DNA of 64,000 nucleotides from Stenotrophomonas sp. 704A1 (GTDB taxonomy: Bacteria; Pseudomonadota; Gammaproteobacteria; Xanthomonadales; Xanthomonadaceae): positions 2,443,501 through 2,507,500 of the forward strand of contig NZ_CP130831.1 of NCBI RefSeq assembly GCF_030549525.1. The letters run 5' to 3'. The notes beneath the pieces are model-generated. The model worked only from the letters and a program-made list of their open reading frames with translations. It was not told the DNA's origin and did not search any database. Positions 9,305 through 18,809 of the stretch are shown one piece after another. Made by a program: the position numbers and the translations under genes. How positions within the stretch are numbered: the stretch's first letter is position 1; every line of letters starts with the position of its first letter.

Positions 9305-10513
9305 ATGCCGATGAGCCACATCGCCTTCATCAACATCGGCATGCACGGCTACATCAACCCGACACTTCCGGTCGTGGCCGAGCTGGTGCGCCGCGGCCAC
9401 AGTGTGACCTATCACACCTCGCCAGCGTTCGCCGGGAAGATCGAAGCCACCGGCGCACGGGTCTGCCTGTACGCGGGAACCGATCTTGCCGTGCCCGAGC
9501 CGCCGATCCCTCTGGCGATGATGGCGGGGCTGGGCCGTACAGCGGTGGCCCTGCTGCCCGGCGTCCTGGCCGACCTGCGCGCTGCGCGCCCCGACCTGGT
9601 CGTGCACGGCGCGGCCTGCCCCTGGGGCGCGGTGGCAGCGCGGGAACTCGGGGTGCCGGCCGCCGCCACCTTCACCACGTTTGCGTTCAATGCCCGCACC
9701 CCCAGCCCGACGCGTCTCTCATGGCCGCTGCTGCAGGCAGCGGCCCGCTACCCCGCACTGGCCCTGGATTACCTGCGGGCACGGATGACGCTGCAGCGCA
9801 CCTATCACGCCGACACCCTGCCGCTGCTGGACCTGATGAACGCACGCGGGGGACTGAACCTGGTCTTCACCACCCCGGACTTCCAGCCCGACGGTGCCGG
9901 CTTTGATGCCTCCTATCGATTCGTCGGCGCCAGTGTCGGCGCGCGGCCCGTGGATGTTCCGTTCGATGTGCAGGTGCATGAGTCGCCGCTGGTCTACGTC
10001 TCGCTGGGAACCGTCTTCGATGCCGGCCCGGCACTGCTGCGGACGCTCGCCGAGGCGCTTTCGCCGCTGGCCGGCACCGTGGTCGTTGCAACGGGGCAGG
10101 TCGATCCGGACGCGCTCGCCGCGGCGGGCGCGAACGTGATCGTGCGCAGGTCGGTGCCGCAACTGCAGGTGCTGCGGCATGCCGCGCTGTTTGTGACCCA
10201 TGGCGGGATGAACAGCGTCAACGAGGCCATGGCTGCGGGCGTGCCGGTGCTGGTGATCCCTCAGGGGGCCGATCAGCCGATGGTCGCGCGCCGGGTCTGC
10301 GACGTGGGCGCAGGCTTGGCGCTGGGCAAGGAGGAGGTGGACGTCGCGACCGTGCAGCGGCTGGCACGCCGGATCCTGGCCGATCCGCGCTTCAGGGAGG
10401 CTGCGGACGCACAACGCGGCTCCCATCTGTCGGCAGGCGGTGCAGCGCGGGCAGCAGATGAAATCGAAACGTTTGTTTCCCGAGGCGTGCCTCGGCCGAC
10501 CAGGAACGATTAG
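9305..10513 (+). CDS. macrolide-type (MGT/YjiC) glycosyltransferase
   Basis: 402 residues, GT1 family, GT-B fold. The N-terminal domain starts with a GxHGYINPTLPVVAELVRRGH segment typical of MGT enzymes; the C-terminal donor site has FVTHGGMNSVNEAMAAGVPVLVIPQGADQ (near residue 297), the UDP-sugar signature of the family. Members glycosylate hydrophobic acceptors such as macrolides, flavonoids or carotenoids. GGAAG precedes the ATG at 9305; an ATG two codons later is also possible. Location directly after a complete tripartite pump suggests the sugar-modified product or a toxin is then exported. The acceptor is unknown. Confidence 0.85.
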   Translation: MPMSHIAFINIGMHGYINPTLPVVAELVRRGHSVTYHTSPAFAGKIEATGARVCLYAGTDLAVPEPPIPLAMMAGLGRTAVALLPGVLADLRAARPDLVVHGAACPWGAVAARELGVPAAATFTTFAFNARTPSPTRLSWPLLQAAARYPALALDYLRARMTLQRTYHADTLPLLDLMNARGGLNLVFTTPDFQPDGAGFDASYRFVGASVGARPVDVPFDVQVHESPLVYVSLGTVFDAGPALLRTLAEALSPLAGTVVVATGQVDPDALAAAGANVIVRRSVPQLQVLRHAALFVTHGGMNSVNEAMAAGVPVLVIPQGADQPMVARRVCDVGAGLALGKEEVDVATVQRLARRILADPRFREAADAQRGSHLSAGGAARAADEIETFVSRGVPRPTRND

Positions 10514-10516
10514 CGC

Positions 10517-11029
10517 ATGCCGTGGGATGTTGCCCTTCTGCTGGCACTTGCAGGCATCTCCGCGAGTGTGGGGCGGGCGCTTCCGCTGCTCGCGCGCCGC
10601 AATGCACTGTCGCTGGGCTTCCTGCTGGCGCTGATGCTGGCCGGCGCCCTGGTGGAAGCGGCCGTGTTCGCGCTGTGGCCGCTGATGGCCTGGGTCGTGG
10701 CGGACCTGGCGCAGCCGTTGATTGCCCCGGAGATCCCCGCCTTGTCGTCCACCCTCGGCTTCGCATGGACGCCTTCGCTGCTGGCGCCGCTGCTGCTGGC
10801 GGCGATCCTGGCCTTCCCGCTGCTCGGCCATGCCCTGCACGCGCTGGTGCTGCTGCTGGTCGGCGTGCGCATGGTCGCCCCGCTGGCGTCGGCCTCCGGC
10901 CTCGGCTGGTGGGATGCTGCACTGTGCCTGGCCGTGGCGGTCGTGTGGCTGGAGCTGATCGTTGAACTGCTGCGCCGTGGCATTGCGCGTGCGGTTGCCG
11001 GTACGCGCATGCCGGGGCCGGTCGCATGA
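10517..11029 (+). CDS. hypothetical multi-spanning membrane protein
   Basis: 170 residues, mostly hydrophobic, with about four or five predicted membrane helices and almost no charged residues outside loops. I recognise no family. It starts 3 bp after the glycosyltransferase stop and its own stop overlaps the next start (ATGA), so it is translationally tied to the glycosyltransferase and the hydrolase-like protein. The position suggests a membrane partner for handling the glycosylated molecule, but that is inference from context only. Confidence 0.7.
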   Translation: MPWDVALLLALAGISASVGRALPLLARRNALSLGFLLALMLAGALVEAAVFALWPLMAWVVADLAQPLIAPEIPALSSTLGFAWTPSLLAPLLLAAILAFPLLGHALHALVLLLVGVRMVAPLASASGLGWWDAALCLAVAVVWLELIVELLRRGIARAVAGTRMPGPVA

Positions 11030-12024
11030 GTGAGTCCCTGCTCCTGCTTGCGTTGCTGCTGCTCGGGCCGCTGCTGCTGGCCGAAGGCCTGCTCGCCCGC
11101 TATGAGCTGCTTGCCTTCTCGGTCGGCCTGCGCGCGCCGGCATGGCGGCTGCCGGCCGGTGTTCCCTATGCCAGGGGCGCCGCCGCCGACGCGGCTCCTG
11201 CAGCGTACCTGGTGTATCTGGACGGGATCGGAAAGCGCCGCTTCACGGACACACGCGATGGCGGCAAGCTGGTGAGCGCGATCATCGCCGCGGCGCCGCA
11301 GCTGCGAGTGCTCAGCCAGATCCAGCCCTACTCGCCCCTGGCACGTCCGCTCACCGGGCGACCGGTCTGGGATTGGCTGCGGCGCCGGGTGGGCATCACC
11401 CTGTTCCTGCACAACGTGATGCAGACCTTCGTTGCCGCAGACCCCCGCTACCGGCCGCTGTACAACCAGGCGGTCGGCCTGCAGATCGCTGCCCACCTGA
11501 GGCTCGCAGGCTATACGCCCGGAAGCGGCGTGCCGATCGTCCTGCTTGGCTACAGTGGTGGTGCCCAGGCGGCCACAGGCGCGCTCGGGGCGCTGTCAGA
11601 ACAGTTCCGTGCGCCATTGCACGTGATCACCCTTGGCGGCTTCCACAGTGGCGCCAACGATCTCTCCGCAGCCAGGCACCTGTACTGCCTGACCAGCGCA
11701 CAGGACTGGATCGAGAAGCTGGGAACGCGGATCTACCCCCATCGCTGGCGGCTGTTCCGGCGAAGTGCGTGGAACCGTGCCGTGCGCGCGGGAAAGGTCA
11801 GCGTGCAGCGGCTGGAACCTGCAACCCACGTCGGCCCGCAGAGTTACATCAGCCCGAGCGCCCACCTGGAGGACGGACGCAGCCACCTGTGCCGGACGAC
11901 GGAGACGGTGATCGACATCATCCGGTGCATCTGCGGCGGCCCAGCGCAGGCCACCGGCGACGCCGCTGCCCAGGCGCTTCACGGCCGGTGTCGACAGACG
12001 CGCTTGCGACGGAACGCCCCGTGA
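11026..12024 (+). CDS. membrane-anchored alpha/beta-hydrolase-like protein
   Basis: 332 residues. One N-terminal membrane helix (about residues 3-22). The central region contains a strand-elbow motif VLLGYSGGAQAATGAL (about residues 173-188), matching the G-x-S-x-G nucleophile elbow of alpha/beta hydrolases, and a later THVGPQSYIS that could supply the histidine. No assigned family that I can name. Last gene of the efflux/glycosyltransferase operon, ATGA-coupled to the membrane protein before it. The stop lies in the first arm of a long hairpin shared with the convergent receptor gene. Substrate unknown. Confidence 0.7.
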   Translation: MSESLLLLALLLLGPLLLAEGLLARYELLAFSVGLRAPAWRLPAGVPYARGAAADAAPAAYLVYLDGIGKRRFTDTRDGGKLVSAIIAAAPQLRVLSQIQPYSPLARPLTGRPVWDWLRRRVGITLFLHNVMQTFVAADPRYRPLYNQAVGLQIAAHLRLAGYTPGSGVPIVLLGYSGGAQAATGALGALSEQFRAPLHVITLGGFHSGANDLSAARHLYCLTSAQDWIEKLGTRIYPHRWRLFRRSAWNRAVRAGKVSVQRLEPATHVGPQSYISPSAHLEDGRSHLCRTTETVIDIIRCICGGPAQATGDAAAQALHGRCRQTRLRRNAP

Positions 12025-12047
12025 CCTGCCGGGCAGGCCACGGGGCG
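12015..12047. terminator. bidirectional hairpin between convergent genes
   Basis: The arms CGCCCCGTG (12015-12023) and CACGGGGCG (12039-12047) are perfect complements, with a second internal stem CCTGC/GCAGG in the loop. The structure spans the stop codon of the upstream operon and ends 6 bp before the receptor stop codon. There is no clear U-tract, so strength as an intrinsic terminator is uncertain. Confidence 0.55.
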
Positions 12048-12053
12048 GCAGCA

Positions 12054-14282
12054 TCACCAGGTGAACCGGGCGCTGGCCGTCACGGTGCGGCCGGTGCCGA
12101 AGAAGCACGACGACACGCCGCTGCAGGTGGTCACGAAACGCTTGTCGGTCAGGTTGCTGACGTTGAGTGAGAACTGCGTGCCCACACTTCCGATGGCACC
12201 GACGTCATACCGGATAGCTGCATCCCACATCGTGTAGGACGGAATCAGGTAGAGGTTGGCGCTGTCGCCGTAGCTCTCGCCGTTGTAGCGGACGCCTGCG
12301 GCAAGACTCAGGCCTGCGAGTGCCCCGCCCTGGAAGGTGTAGTCGCCCCACAGCGCGGCGGTCCAGTCCGGAACCATCGCCAACTGCCTGCCCTGATAGC
12401 CGTTGTTGCTCCTGGTGACTTCCGAGTCCATCCACGATGCAGCGCCGATCACGCTGAAGCCATCAAGGGGGGTGATGCGGCCTTCCAGTTCCACGCCACG
12501 CACGCGGCCTTCGCCATCCTGCACCTGGCACTGGCTGGACCCGGTCGTGCCGCAGGTGTTGTGGCTGGGATCGGGGTCGTTGGTGAGGATGTTCTGCTGG
12601 CGCAGATCGTAGGCCGAGAGCGTGATCAGGCCATCGAATCCAGACGGCTGATACTTCACGCCCACTTCCCACTGCGTGCCGGTGATCGGGTCGAACGGGG
12701 CCCGCTCGAAGGACTGGGTCGCGGTGCTGCCTGCGGGCTGGAACGATTCGGCATAGCTCAGATACGGCGTCAGGCCATTGTCCGCCACGAACAGGATGCC
12801 GGCATTGCCGCTGAACGCCTCGTTCTTGATGCGGCTCGGCGCGCGTGCGCCATAGCGATTCGTAGCCACGGTGTACGCCTGCGTCCAGGTATCGTCCTTG
12901 GTCCAGTCGTAACGGCCGCCCACGGTGAAGCGCCACTTGTCCAGCGCGATCTGATCCTGCAGGTAGGCTCCGGTCTGGCGGTTGACGCCTCCGGAATAGC
13001 TGATGCTGTTGGTCACCGGCACGTAGCCGGTGTAGACCGGATTGAAGATGTCGATCGGCGACGGATCTCGCATCGCGCCGCGTGCCGCATCCCAATCGGC
13101 CTTCTGCCAGTCCACGCCCACCAGCAGCGTGTGTTCGGCCGGGCCGGTGTGGAACCTGCCGGTCACGCGGGTGTCGATGGTGTCGCCCTGCGAGTCCCCC
13201 TCGCCCCAGGTGGCGCGTCGCTTCTGCGTGCGCCCATCTGCGTTCAGGCCACCATTGGTCACCACGGTGCGGAAGGTCGATTCGACGTTGGTGCGGCGGG
13301 CACCCTGGCTCAGGGTCCAGTTCTCGTTGAAGGCATGTTCGAACAGCCAGCCAGCCGTCCAGATCGTGCGGTCGTAGGTGTTCCAGTTCGGCTCGCCAAT
13401 GAAGGTCGTGTTCTTCATGCGCCCATAGGGGGTGGCCTTGAGCGTGCCGTCCATCGGCAGGAACTGGTAGGTCGAGCCGCCGTCGTCGCGCTGGTAAAGG
13501 CCCAGCACCGTCAGGCGCGTGCGCTCGGCCATCTGGAAGGTATAGCTGGGCGCCAGGAACCAGTGCTCCTGCCGGGTGTGCTTGATCTGCGTGTCACCGT
13601 CGCGATACAAGCCCACCAGGCGCCCGAGGTGCCGCCTGTCGTCCGATGCTGCGCCCAGGTCGAACGCGCCGCTGTACTGCCCGTTGCCATCCAGGCCAAC
13701 CTGCAACACCTGATGCTGGTCAGGCGTCGGGGTCTTGCTGACCTGGTTGACCATGCCGCCCGGCGCCACCTGGCCATACATGACGGCCGCGGGACCTTTC
13801 AGGACCTCGACACGGTCCAGGTTCCAGCTGTCCACCATGGTCCGGTTCCACTGGCCGCCCTGTGGCGCACGCATGCCGTCGATGGTGACGTTGTTGCTCC
13901 AGCTGCCGGCATCGAAGCCACGGATGCGGAAGTCGTCGACGCGATTGTCGATGCCGCCGCTCTCCAGAACGACGCCCGCCACGTAGCGCATCGCCTCGTT
14001 GAGGTTCTGCACACCACGCGCGTCAAGCTCCTCGCGGGCGATGACCGAGACCGACCTGGCCATCTCCGCAACCGGGGTGTCGGTCTTGGTAGCGCCGGAG
14101 GTGTGGGTGGTGGTGCGATAGGCGTTGACGCGCACTGCATCGAGCGTGGTGGCGCTGCTTTCGGGGGCGTCTGGCGAGGCCACCTCGGCGTGCCCCACCC
14201 GCGGCAGGGCCAGCATCAGCACAACGGCGGTGGACAACAGGGTGCGCACGGGAGCGCGGTCAGTAAGGACGATCTTGGACAT
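12054..14282 (-). CDS. TonB-dependent siderophore receptor
   Basis: 742 residues. A signal peptide (about 1-33) is followed by the TonB-box/plug region. SVSVIAREELDARGVQNLNEAMRYVAGV and VEVLKGPAAVMYGQVAPGGMVNQVSK are plug signatures of the FhuA/ferric-siderophore subgroup; the barrel ends in the C-terminal aromatic ASARFTW. No STN domain, so it is an uptake receptor rather than a transducer. A Fur-box-like palindrome lies about 75 bp upstream (14356-14374), predicting iron repression independent of the FecI cassette. The siderophore is not identifiable from sequence. Confidence 0.92.
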   Translation of the reverse strand: MSKIVLTDRAPVRTLLSTAVVLMLALPRVGHAEVASPDAPESSATTLDAVRVNAYRTTTHTSGATKTDTPVAEMARSVSVIAREELDARGVQNLNEAMRYVAGVVLESGGIDNRVDDFRIRGFDAGSWSNNVTIDGMRAPQGGQWNRTMVDSWNLDRVEVLKGPAAVMYGQVAPGGMVNQVSKTPTPDQHQVLQVGLDGNGQYSGAFDLGAASDDRRHLGRLVGLYRDGDTQIKHTRQEHWFLAPSYTFQMAERTRLTVLGLYQRDDGGSTYQFLPMDGTLKATPYGRMKNTTFIGEPNWNTYDRTIWTAGWLFEHAFNENWTLSQGARRTNVESTFRTVVTNGGLNADGRTQKRRATWGEGDSQGDTIDTRVTGRFHTGPAEHTLLVGVDWQKADWDAARGAMRDPSPIDIFNPVYTGYVPVTNSISYSGGVNRQTGAYLQDQIALDKWRFTVGGRYDWTKDDTWTQAYTVATNRYGARAPSRIKNEAFSGNAGILFVADNGLTPYLSYAESFQPAGSTATQSFERAPFDPITGTQWEVGVKYQPSGFDGLITLSAYDLRQQNILTNDPDPSHNTCGTTGSSQCQVQDGEGRVRGVELEGRITPLDGFSVIGAASWMDSEVTRSNNGYQGRQLAMVPDWTAALWGDYTFQGGALAGLSLAAGVRYNGESYGDSANLYLIPSYTMWDAAIRYDVGAIGSVGTQFSLNVSNLTDKRFVTTCSGVSSCFFGTGRTVTASARFTW

Positions 14283-14355
14283 GGGAGGGCCTATGGTAGG
14301 AAGTGCGCCCTGGGCGGCAGCTGCGGCGGCGTTAATTTCGCGTTAAATAATACCA

Positions 14356-14374
14356 AATGCGAATCATTCGCACT
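14356..14374. promoter_or_regulatory. Fur-box-like palindrome
   Basis: TGCGAATCATTCGCA (14358-14372) is a 7-1-7 inverted repeat with only the centre unpaired, in an AT-rich pocket of an otherwise GC-rich spacer. It resembles Fur boxes of gamma-proteobacteria (alternating GAAT/ATTC half-sites). It lies between the PepSY gene's 3' end and the receptor start, so it should control the downstream siderophore receptor. Confidence 0.7.
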
Positions 14375-14413
14375 AGCATCGACCACCCCTGCCCTGCTGC
14401 AGCGCCACCTCCC

Positions 14414-16297
14414 TCATCCCGGCCGCAGCACGGCCACCCACACCCCCATCAGGGCACTTCCCGCCATGAGGCTCAGCCACACCTTCCCGACGCTGCGGGC
14501 GCTGAAGACACCCACCGCAACAGCGATCAACAGCACGAACCCCAGCAGTGAACTGGCCAGGACCGAAACGGACGTGCGGACACCGATCAGTGCGGGCATC
14601 AACAGCGCCAGTGCGGTGGCGGTGACGGCGGCGAACACGTAGCCGCCCAGCGACGCCGCCAGTACGCGGTTTGCCACCTGCCAGCGATAGCCCGCGCCCT
14701 GCCCGGCAGGCGGCTTCGCAGTGCGCGCAGCGTCCTGCACCCGTGGCCACCGACGCTGCAGCATCAGGGCCATGCGTGCCAGCATCAGCCCGAATGCCAG
14801 TGCGCCCAGCTCCACGCCCGCCTGCTGCCATGCGCCCCGCTGCAGGTACATCAGCAGCTGCTGCCCGGTGCTTGCCAGGTTCACCAGCGGCAGCGCCAGG
14901 CACAATGCGGCGGCCAGCCACAACTGCTCGATCCAGGCCCGGCGCGGCGGCCGCCACAGCGCGTGCACCACCGAGGCGGCGCAGGTCAAAAGGAAAATGC
15001 GGATTTCCCACGCACTGCGATCCCCCATGTGCAGGGGCAGCAGCCGATTGCCGTACAGGTAGGCGATGCTCGCCAGTGCCACCCCGGCCAGCGATGCCAC
15101 GTTGAAGGCTTCCACGCAGCGGTAGATGCCCGCCGTAGCAGCACCGAACTCATGTTCGCTGCGCTTGCGCCGCTTGAGAGAGAACAGCAGCGTGCCGATG
15201 GCGATCATCGCCGTGCCCAGCAGCCCGCTGAAGAAGTACAGCCACTTCATCGGCCAGCCACCGAAGTCCGCCTTGTGCAGCGCTTCGATGGTTTCGTGCA
15301 CCTGGACGGCACCGATCTGCTCCGGGTGTGCCGCGTGCTGCTGCAGCAGTCTGCCGCTGGCCGCATCGAACGTCACCCGGCTGGCCTCACCCAGCAGGTG
15401 CCGCTCAGTGCCTCCCTGCGGCTTGCGGCCGACCACGTCCACCACGGTGTGTACGGTGGCGGGCGCCTGGATGGTCACCTGTGCCGGTGGCTGCCCGCTG
15501 ATCGCCTGTGCCCGCGCCATCAGATCGGGCAGATCGGGCAGCCGCGCCGCAGTGATCAGGATGACGGGGGGAAGCGGACGCGCAGGCGCCAGTTCGGCTT
15601 CATAGCGTGCATGGGCGTCATCCGCGTCGCCATACGCCGCCTGCACCGGCCACGGCAGGTAACTGCTGTAGAAGAACGCCAGCCCGGTGTAGCCGATCAT
15701 GAACAGGAACGGCAGGGTCAGCACGGCGCTGAGGTTGTGCGCGTCCAGCCAGCTGCGCTGGCCCTTGCCCGGGCGAAAGGTGAAGAAGTCCTTGAAGATG
15801 CGCTTGTGCACCACCACGCCGGATACCAGCGCCAGCAGCATGCCGGCGGTGATCCAGCCGACCAGCCAGTAGCCGGCCATGCCGCCGTGCAGCGTGTAGT
15901 GGAAGGACATGAAGTGGCGCCCGCCTTCGGTCTCCCGCAGCCGGGGCGCGGGCTGGGCGGCACCTGTGGCGGCGTCCACCCATCGTTGGTGATCGCCGCC
16001 GCTGCGGTCCTGCCAGGTCAGCTGCAGCGGCCAGCCGGGTTGCGCCGGCCACTGGATCTGCCATGCCTGTGCATCCGCCGCGTGCGCGGCCAGCCACTGC
16101 TGCGCGCGCGCCGCCTGCGTGCCCGCATCCGCTGCAGGCGCAGTGGCCGGCACGGGACCGGCCTCCATCCATCGGGTGATCGGCTCACGGAACACGCTGA
16201 GCGTGCCGGTCAGGAAGATCGCACACAGCAGCCATCCACAGGTGAGGCCACACCAGGTGTGCAGCCACGACATGCTCTGCCGGAAACCTGCCTTCAT
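14414..16297 (-). CDS. PepSY-domain membrane protein, iron-uptake associated
   Basis: 627 residues. The N-terminus SMSWLHTWCGLTCGWLLCAIFLTGTLSVF is the typical first helix of PepSY_TM (PiuB-like) proteins; further paired helices occur at about 145-165 and 190-215, around 345-365, and a C-terminal cluster of about six. Large periplasmic PepSY-type segments lie between. Proteins of this kind accompany TonB siderophore receptors and some reduce ferric-siderophores at the inner membrane. It starts 47 bp after the STN-type receptor gene, so it is probably the fourth gene of the fecI-fecR-receptor operon. Confidence 0.88.
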   Translation of the reverse strand: MKAGFRQSMSWLHTWCGLTCGWLLCAIFLTGTLSVFREPITRWMEAGPVPATAPAADAGTQAARAQQWLAAHAADAQAWQIQWPAQPGWPLQLTWQDRSGGDHQRWVDAATGAAQPAPRLRETEGGRHFMSFHYTLHGGMAGYWLVGWITAGMLLALVSGVVVHKRIFKDFFTFRPGKGQRSWLDAHNLSAVLTLPFLFMIGYTGLAFFYSSYLPWPVQAAYGDADDAHARYEAELAPARPLPPVILITAARLPDLPDLMARAQAISGQPPAQVTIQAPATVHTVVDVVGRKPQGGTERHLLGEASRVTFDAASGRLLQQHAAHPEQIGAVQVHETIEALHKADFGGWPMKWLYFFSGLLGTAMIAIGTLLFSLKRRKRSEHEFGAATAGIYRCVEAFNVASLAGVALASIAYLYGNRLLPLHMGDRSAWEIRIFLLTCAASVVHALWRPPRRAWIEQLWLAAALCLALPLVNLASTGQQLLMYLQRGAWQQAGVELGALAFGLMLARMALMLQRRWPRVQDAARTAKPPAGQGAGYRWQVANRVLAASLGGYVFAAVTATALALLMPALIGVRTSVSVLASSLLGFVLLIAVAVGVFSARSVGKVWLSLMAGSALMGVWVAVLRPG

Positions 16298-16343
16298 GCC
16301 ACGCCCGTGACGGCGCCGCCGCAGGCCGGCCGGTTGCGGGCGA

Positions 16344-18809
16344 TCACAACGCGCCGCGCAACGTCAGCATCACATTGCGCGGCTCGCCGAAGTAGTTGCC
16401 GCGGCGGATCTGGCTGAGCATGGCGTAGTAGCGGGTGTCGAACAGATTGGCCACGTTGACGCCGACGCTCCAGCGCGGATTGATCCGGTAGCCGGCACGC
16501 AGGTCCCAGACCGCGCGGCCGGCTGCGCCCATGCGCCAGTCCGGATCATCGTAGGCCGGGTAGGAATAGCTGCTCTGCGCCGACACGCCCCCTCCCACGG
16601 AAAACGCCTCCCACCTGCCGGGCAGCTGGTAGGACGTCGACAACCGCAGCAGGTGGCGGGGCGTTTCGGCGCTGATGGTGGCACCTTCGTCGTCACGGCT
16701 GGTGACGTGGGTGTAGCCGGCCATCAACTGCCAGCCGGGCGCCAGCTCGCCGCTGGCTTCCAGTTCGAAGCCCTTGCTGCGCAGCGTGCCGCCATTGCGG
16801 TAGCAGTCGGACGAGGCCAGCGAGCCGCGGCAGCTGCCCGGATCGGAGTCGTCCACCACGGCGTTGCCGGTCTTGCGGATGGAAAACACCGCGGCGGAGA
16901 GGTTCAGGCGGCCGTCGTTCAATTCACCTTTCACACCCAGCTCGTAGTTGGCCCCGATGGCCGGGTCCAGCACCGAGCCGGACGCGGTGACGTACGAACT
17001 CTGCGGCTGGAAGGTGTCGGCGTAGCTGGCGTAGACCGACCATTGCGGCCCCAGGTCGTAGACAAGGCCGGCGTACGGGGTGAATTCGTGCTTCTGTTCG
17101 TAGTCGCGGCTCCTGGCGCCGGTGAAGCCATCGCTGGACTGGTACTTCACCCAGCTCAGCCGGCCGCCCAGCGTGAGGTGCAGCGGCGCTGCCAGCTGCA
17201 GGCGCAGGTTGCTGTACACGCCACTCTGCTGGGCGCGGGCGTGCTCGGCCCAGTCCCAGTCCGGCTGGGCCGGACGCGCGATTGCGCTGTGGTCCGGTGC
17301 GTAGACATCGATCGGCACGTCGATGGCCAGGTCCGCCGAGCTCTGCCGGGTGCGCTGGCGCGACCACATCGCGCCCAGCAGCAGCTGGTGGCTGCGGCCG
17401 AAGGCCTCGAAGCTGCCGGTGGTGTGCAGATCGATACCGTCGCTGCGTACGCGGGAACGGTTGAAGTAGATGTCATAGAAGCGCGAACCGCTGCCGGTGG
17501 CGCGGTCCACGCCGCCCAGGGGCACGGCCACCCGCTGATCCAGGTCCGACTCGGTGCGGTTCACCGACAGGCGTGCCTTCCAGCGTTCATTGAAGCGGTG
17601 CTCGGCCTGTGCGAAGGCTTCGTCGACGGATCCCTCCTGCCGGTTCCAGTCCTGGATCAGCGAGGTGGAGCGCTTGATGTCCAGCGCACCGCCATCGGTG
17701 TAGCGCGGCAGGCCGAACAGCCAGTAGCCGTCGGTGTCACTGGCCTGATGGCGCAGGCCGAAGGTCAGCGTGGTGTCCTGACCCACATCGGCATCGATCA
17801 CCCCATAGGCCACCGGCGTCTTCGATGAGGTGCCCCGCTGGAAGTAGTCGCGGTCCTGGTAGGCGGCCACCAGTCGGCCGCGCACGCTGCCGGCGGCATT
17901 GAGCGGGCCACCGCCATCAACCTCGACGCGGTAGTTGTCCCAGGAGCCCACGGACGCCGCCAGATCCAGATGGGCCTGGTCGCGCGGGCGCTTGCGCACC
18001 ATGTTGATCGCCCCGCTGGGGTCGGCCGCGCCCAGCATCATGCCACCGGCACCGCGCAGGACTTCAACCCGTTCCAGTACCGCGGTGTCGATGGGCAGCC
18101 AGCCCACGGGGGCATAGACGATGCCGGCCACGCCATCGACCAGATAGTTGCTGTCGTCCACGGTGAAGCTGCGGATCGAGAACTTGTGGTTGCCGAAGTT
18201 GCGGGCGGTCTTGGTCACGCCCGTGGTCTGCGCCAGCGCCTCGTCCAACGTGGTGAGGTTGCGGTCATCCAGTTGCTGCCGGGTGATCACGCTGACCGAT
18301 TGCGGGGTCTGGCGGATGCTCTGCCCCAGCTTGCCCAGGCTGAGTTCGCGCGCGGTATAGGAGCCATCGCCTGGCGCACTGGCGGTCACGTTCACCGTCT
18401 GCAGGGTGGTCTGGGCATCTTTGCCGCGCGCAGGTGACGCCGCTTCCTGCGCCAGCGTGAACACGCCCGGACGCGTGGCGTTGACCCGGACCCCGCTCCC
18501 TTCGAGCAGGCGCGCCAGCGCTTCCTGCGGCGTGTAACTGCCGGTCAGGGCCGGGGCGCGACGGCCCGCCACCGCTGACTCGCTGAACAGCACCTGCTGC
18601 CGGGACTGCTCGGAGAAGCTGCGCAATGCAGCGTCCAGCGCCTGAGCGGGGATATTGAACGGCATGCGCGCGGCCGGCTGGGCCTGGGCGATGGCCGGCG
18701 CTGCCAGCGCGCTGGAAATGCACAGTGCCAGCAGCGGGAGTCGCTTGGACTGCACGCCCGTGGAAAACGCGCGGGCAGCGAGTGCGCGCTTGATCTTCAT
18801 GTACCCCAT
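16344..18809 (-). CDS. TonB-dependent transducer/receptor with STN domain (FpvA/FecA-type)
   Basis: About 821 residues from the chosen start. After a signal peptide (cleavage near QAQA), the STN signalling domain runs from PFNIPAQALDAALRSFSEQ to GVFTL. The plug has SVSVITRQQLDDRNLTTLDEAL and VEVLRGAGGMMLGAADPSGAINMVRKRP; the barrel ends with RNVMLTLRGAL. An STN domain plus adjacent FecR and FecI means that ligand binding should signal transcription through the sigma factor. ATG at 18809 has GGAG at normal spacing; a methionine three codons later is an alternative. The frame is open further upstream to 18893 without a ribosome site. Confidence 0.92.
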   Translation of the reverse strand: MGYMKIKRALAARAFSTGVQSKRLPLLALCISSALAAPAIAQAQPAARMPFNIPAQALDAALRSFSEQSRQQVLFSESAVAGRRAPALTGSYTPQEALARLLEGSGVRVNATRPGVFTLAQEAASPARGKDAQTTLQTVNVTASAPGDGSYTARELSLGKLGQSIRQTPQSVSVITRQQLDDRNLTTLDEALAQTTGVTKTARNFGNHKFSIRSFTVDDSNYLVDGVAGIVYAPVGWLPIDTAVLERVEVLRGAGGMMLGAADPSGAINMVRKRPRDQAHLDLAASVGSWDNYRVEVDGGGPLNAAGSVRGRLVAAYQDRDYFQRGTSSKTPVAYGVIDADVGQDTTLTFGLRHQASDTDGYWLFGLPRYTDGGALDIKRSTSLIQDWNRQEGSVDEAFAQAEHRFNERWKARLSVNRTESDLDQRVAVPLGGVDRATGSGSRFYDIYFNRSRVRSDGIDLHTTGSFEAFGRSHQLLLGAMWSRQRTRQSSADLAIDVPIDVYAPDHSAIARPAQPDWDWAEHARAQQSGVYSNLRLQLAAPLHLTLGGRLSWVKYQSSDGFTGARSRDYEQKHEFTPYAGLVYDLGPQWSVYASYADTFQPQSSYVTASGSVLDPAIGANYELGVKGELNDGRLNLSAAVFSIRKTGNAVVDDSDPGSCRGSLASSDCYRNGGTLRSKGFELEASGELAPGWQLMAGYTHVTSRDDEGATISAETPRHLLRLSTSYQLPGRWEAFSVGGGVSAQSSYSYPAYDDPDWRMGAAGRAVWDLRAGYRINPRWSVGVNVANLFDTRYYAMLSQIRRGNYFGEPRNVMLTLRGAL

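Noticed and set aside
12561..14642. A long plus-strand open frame opposite the siderophore receptor
   Set aside because: Antisense to a receptor with a full plug and barrel signature; the composition is typical of shadow frames.
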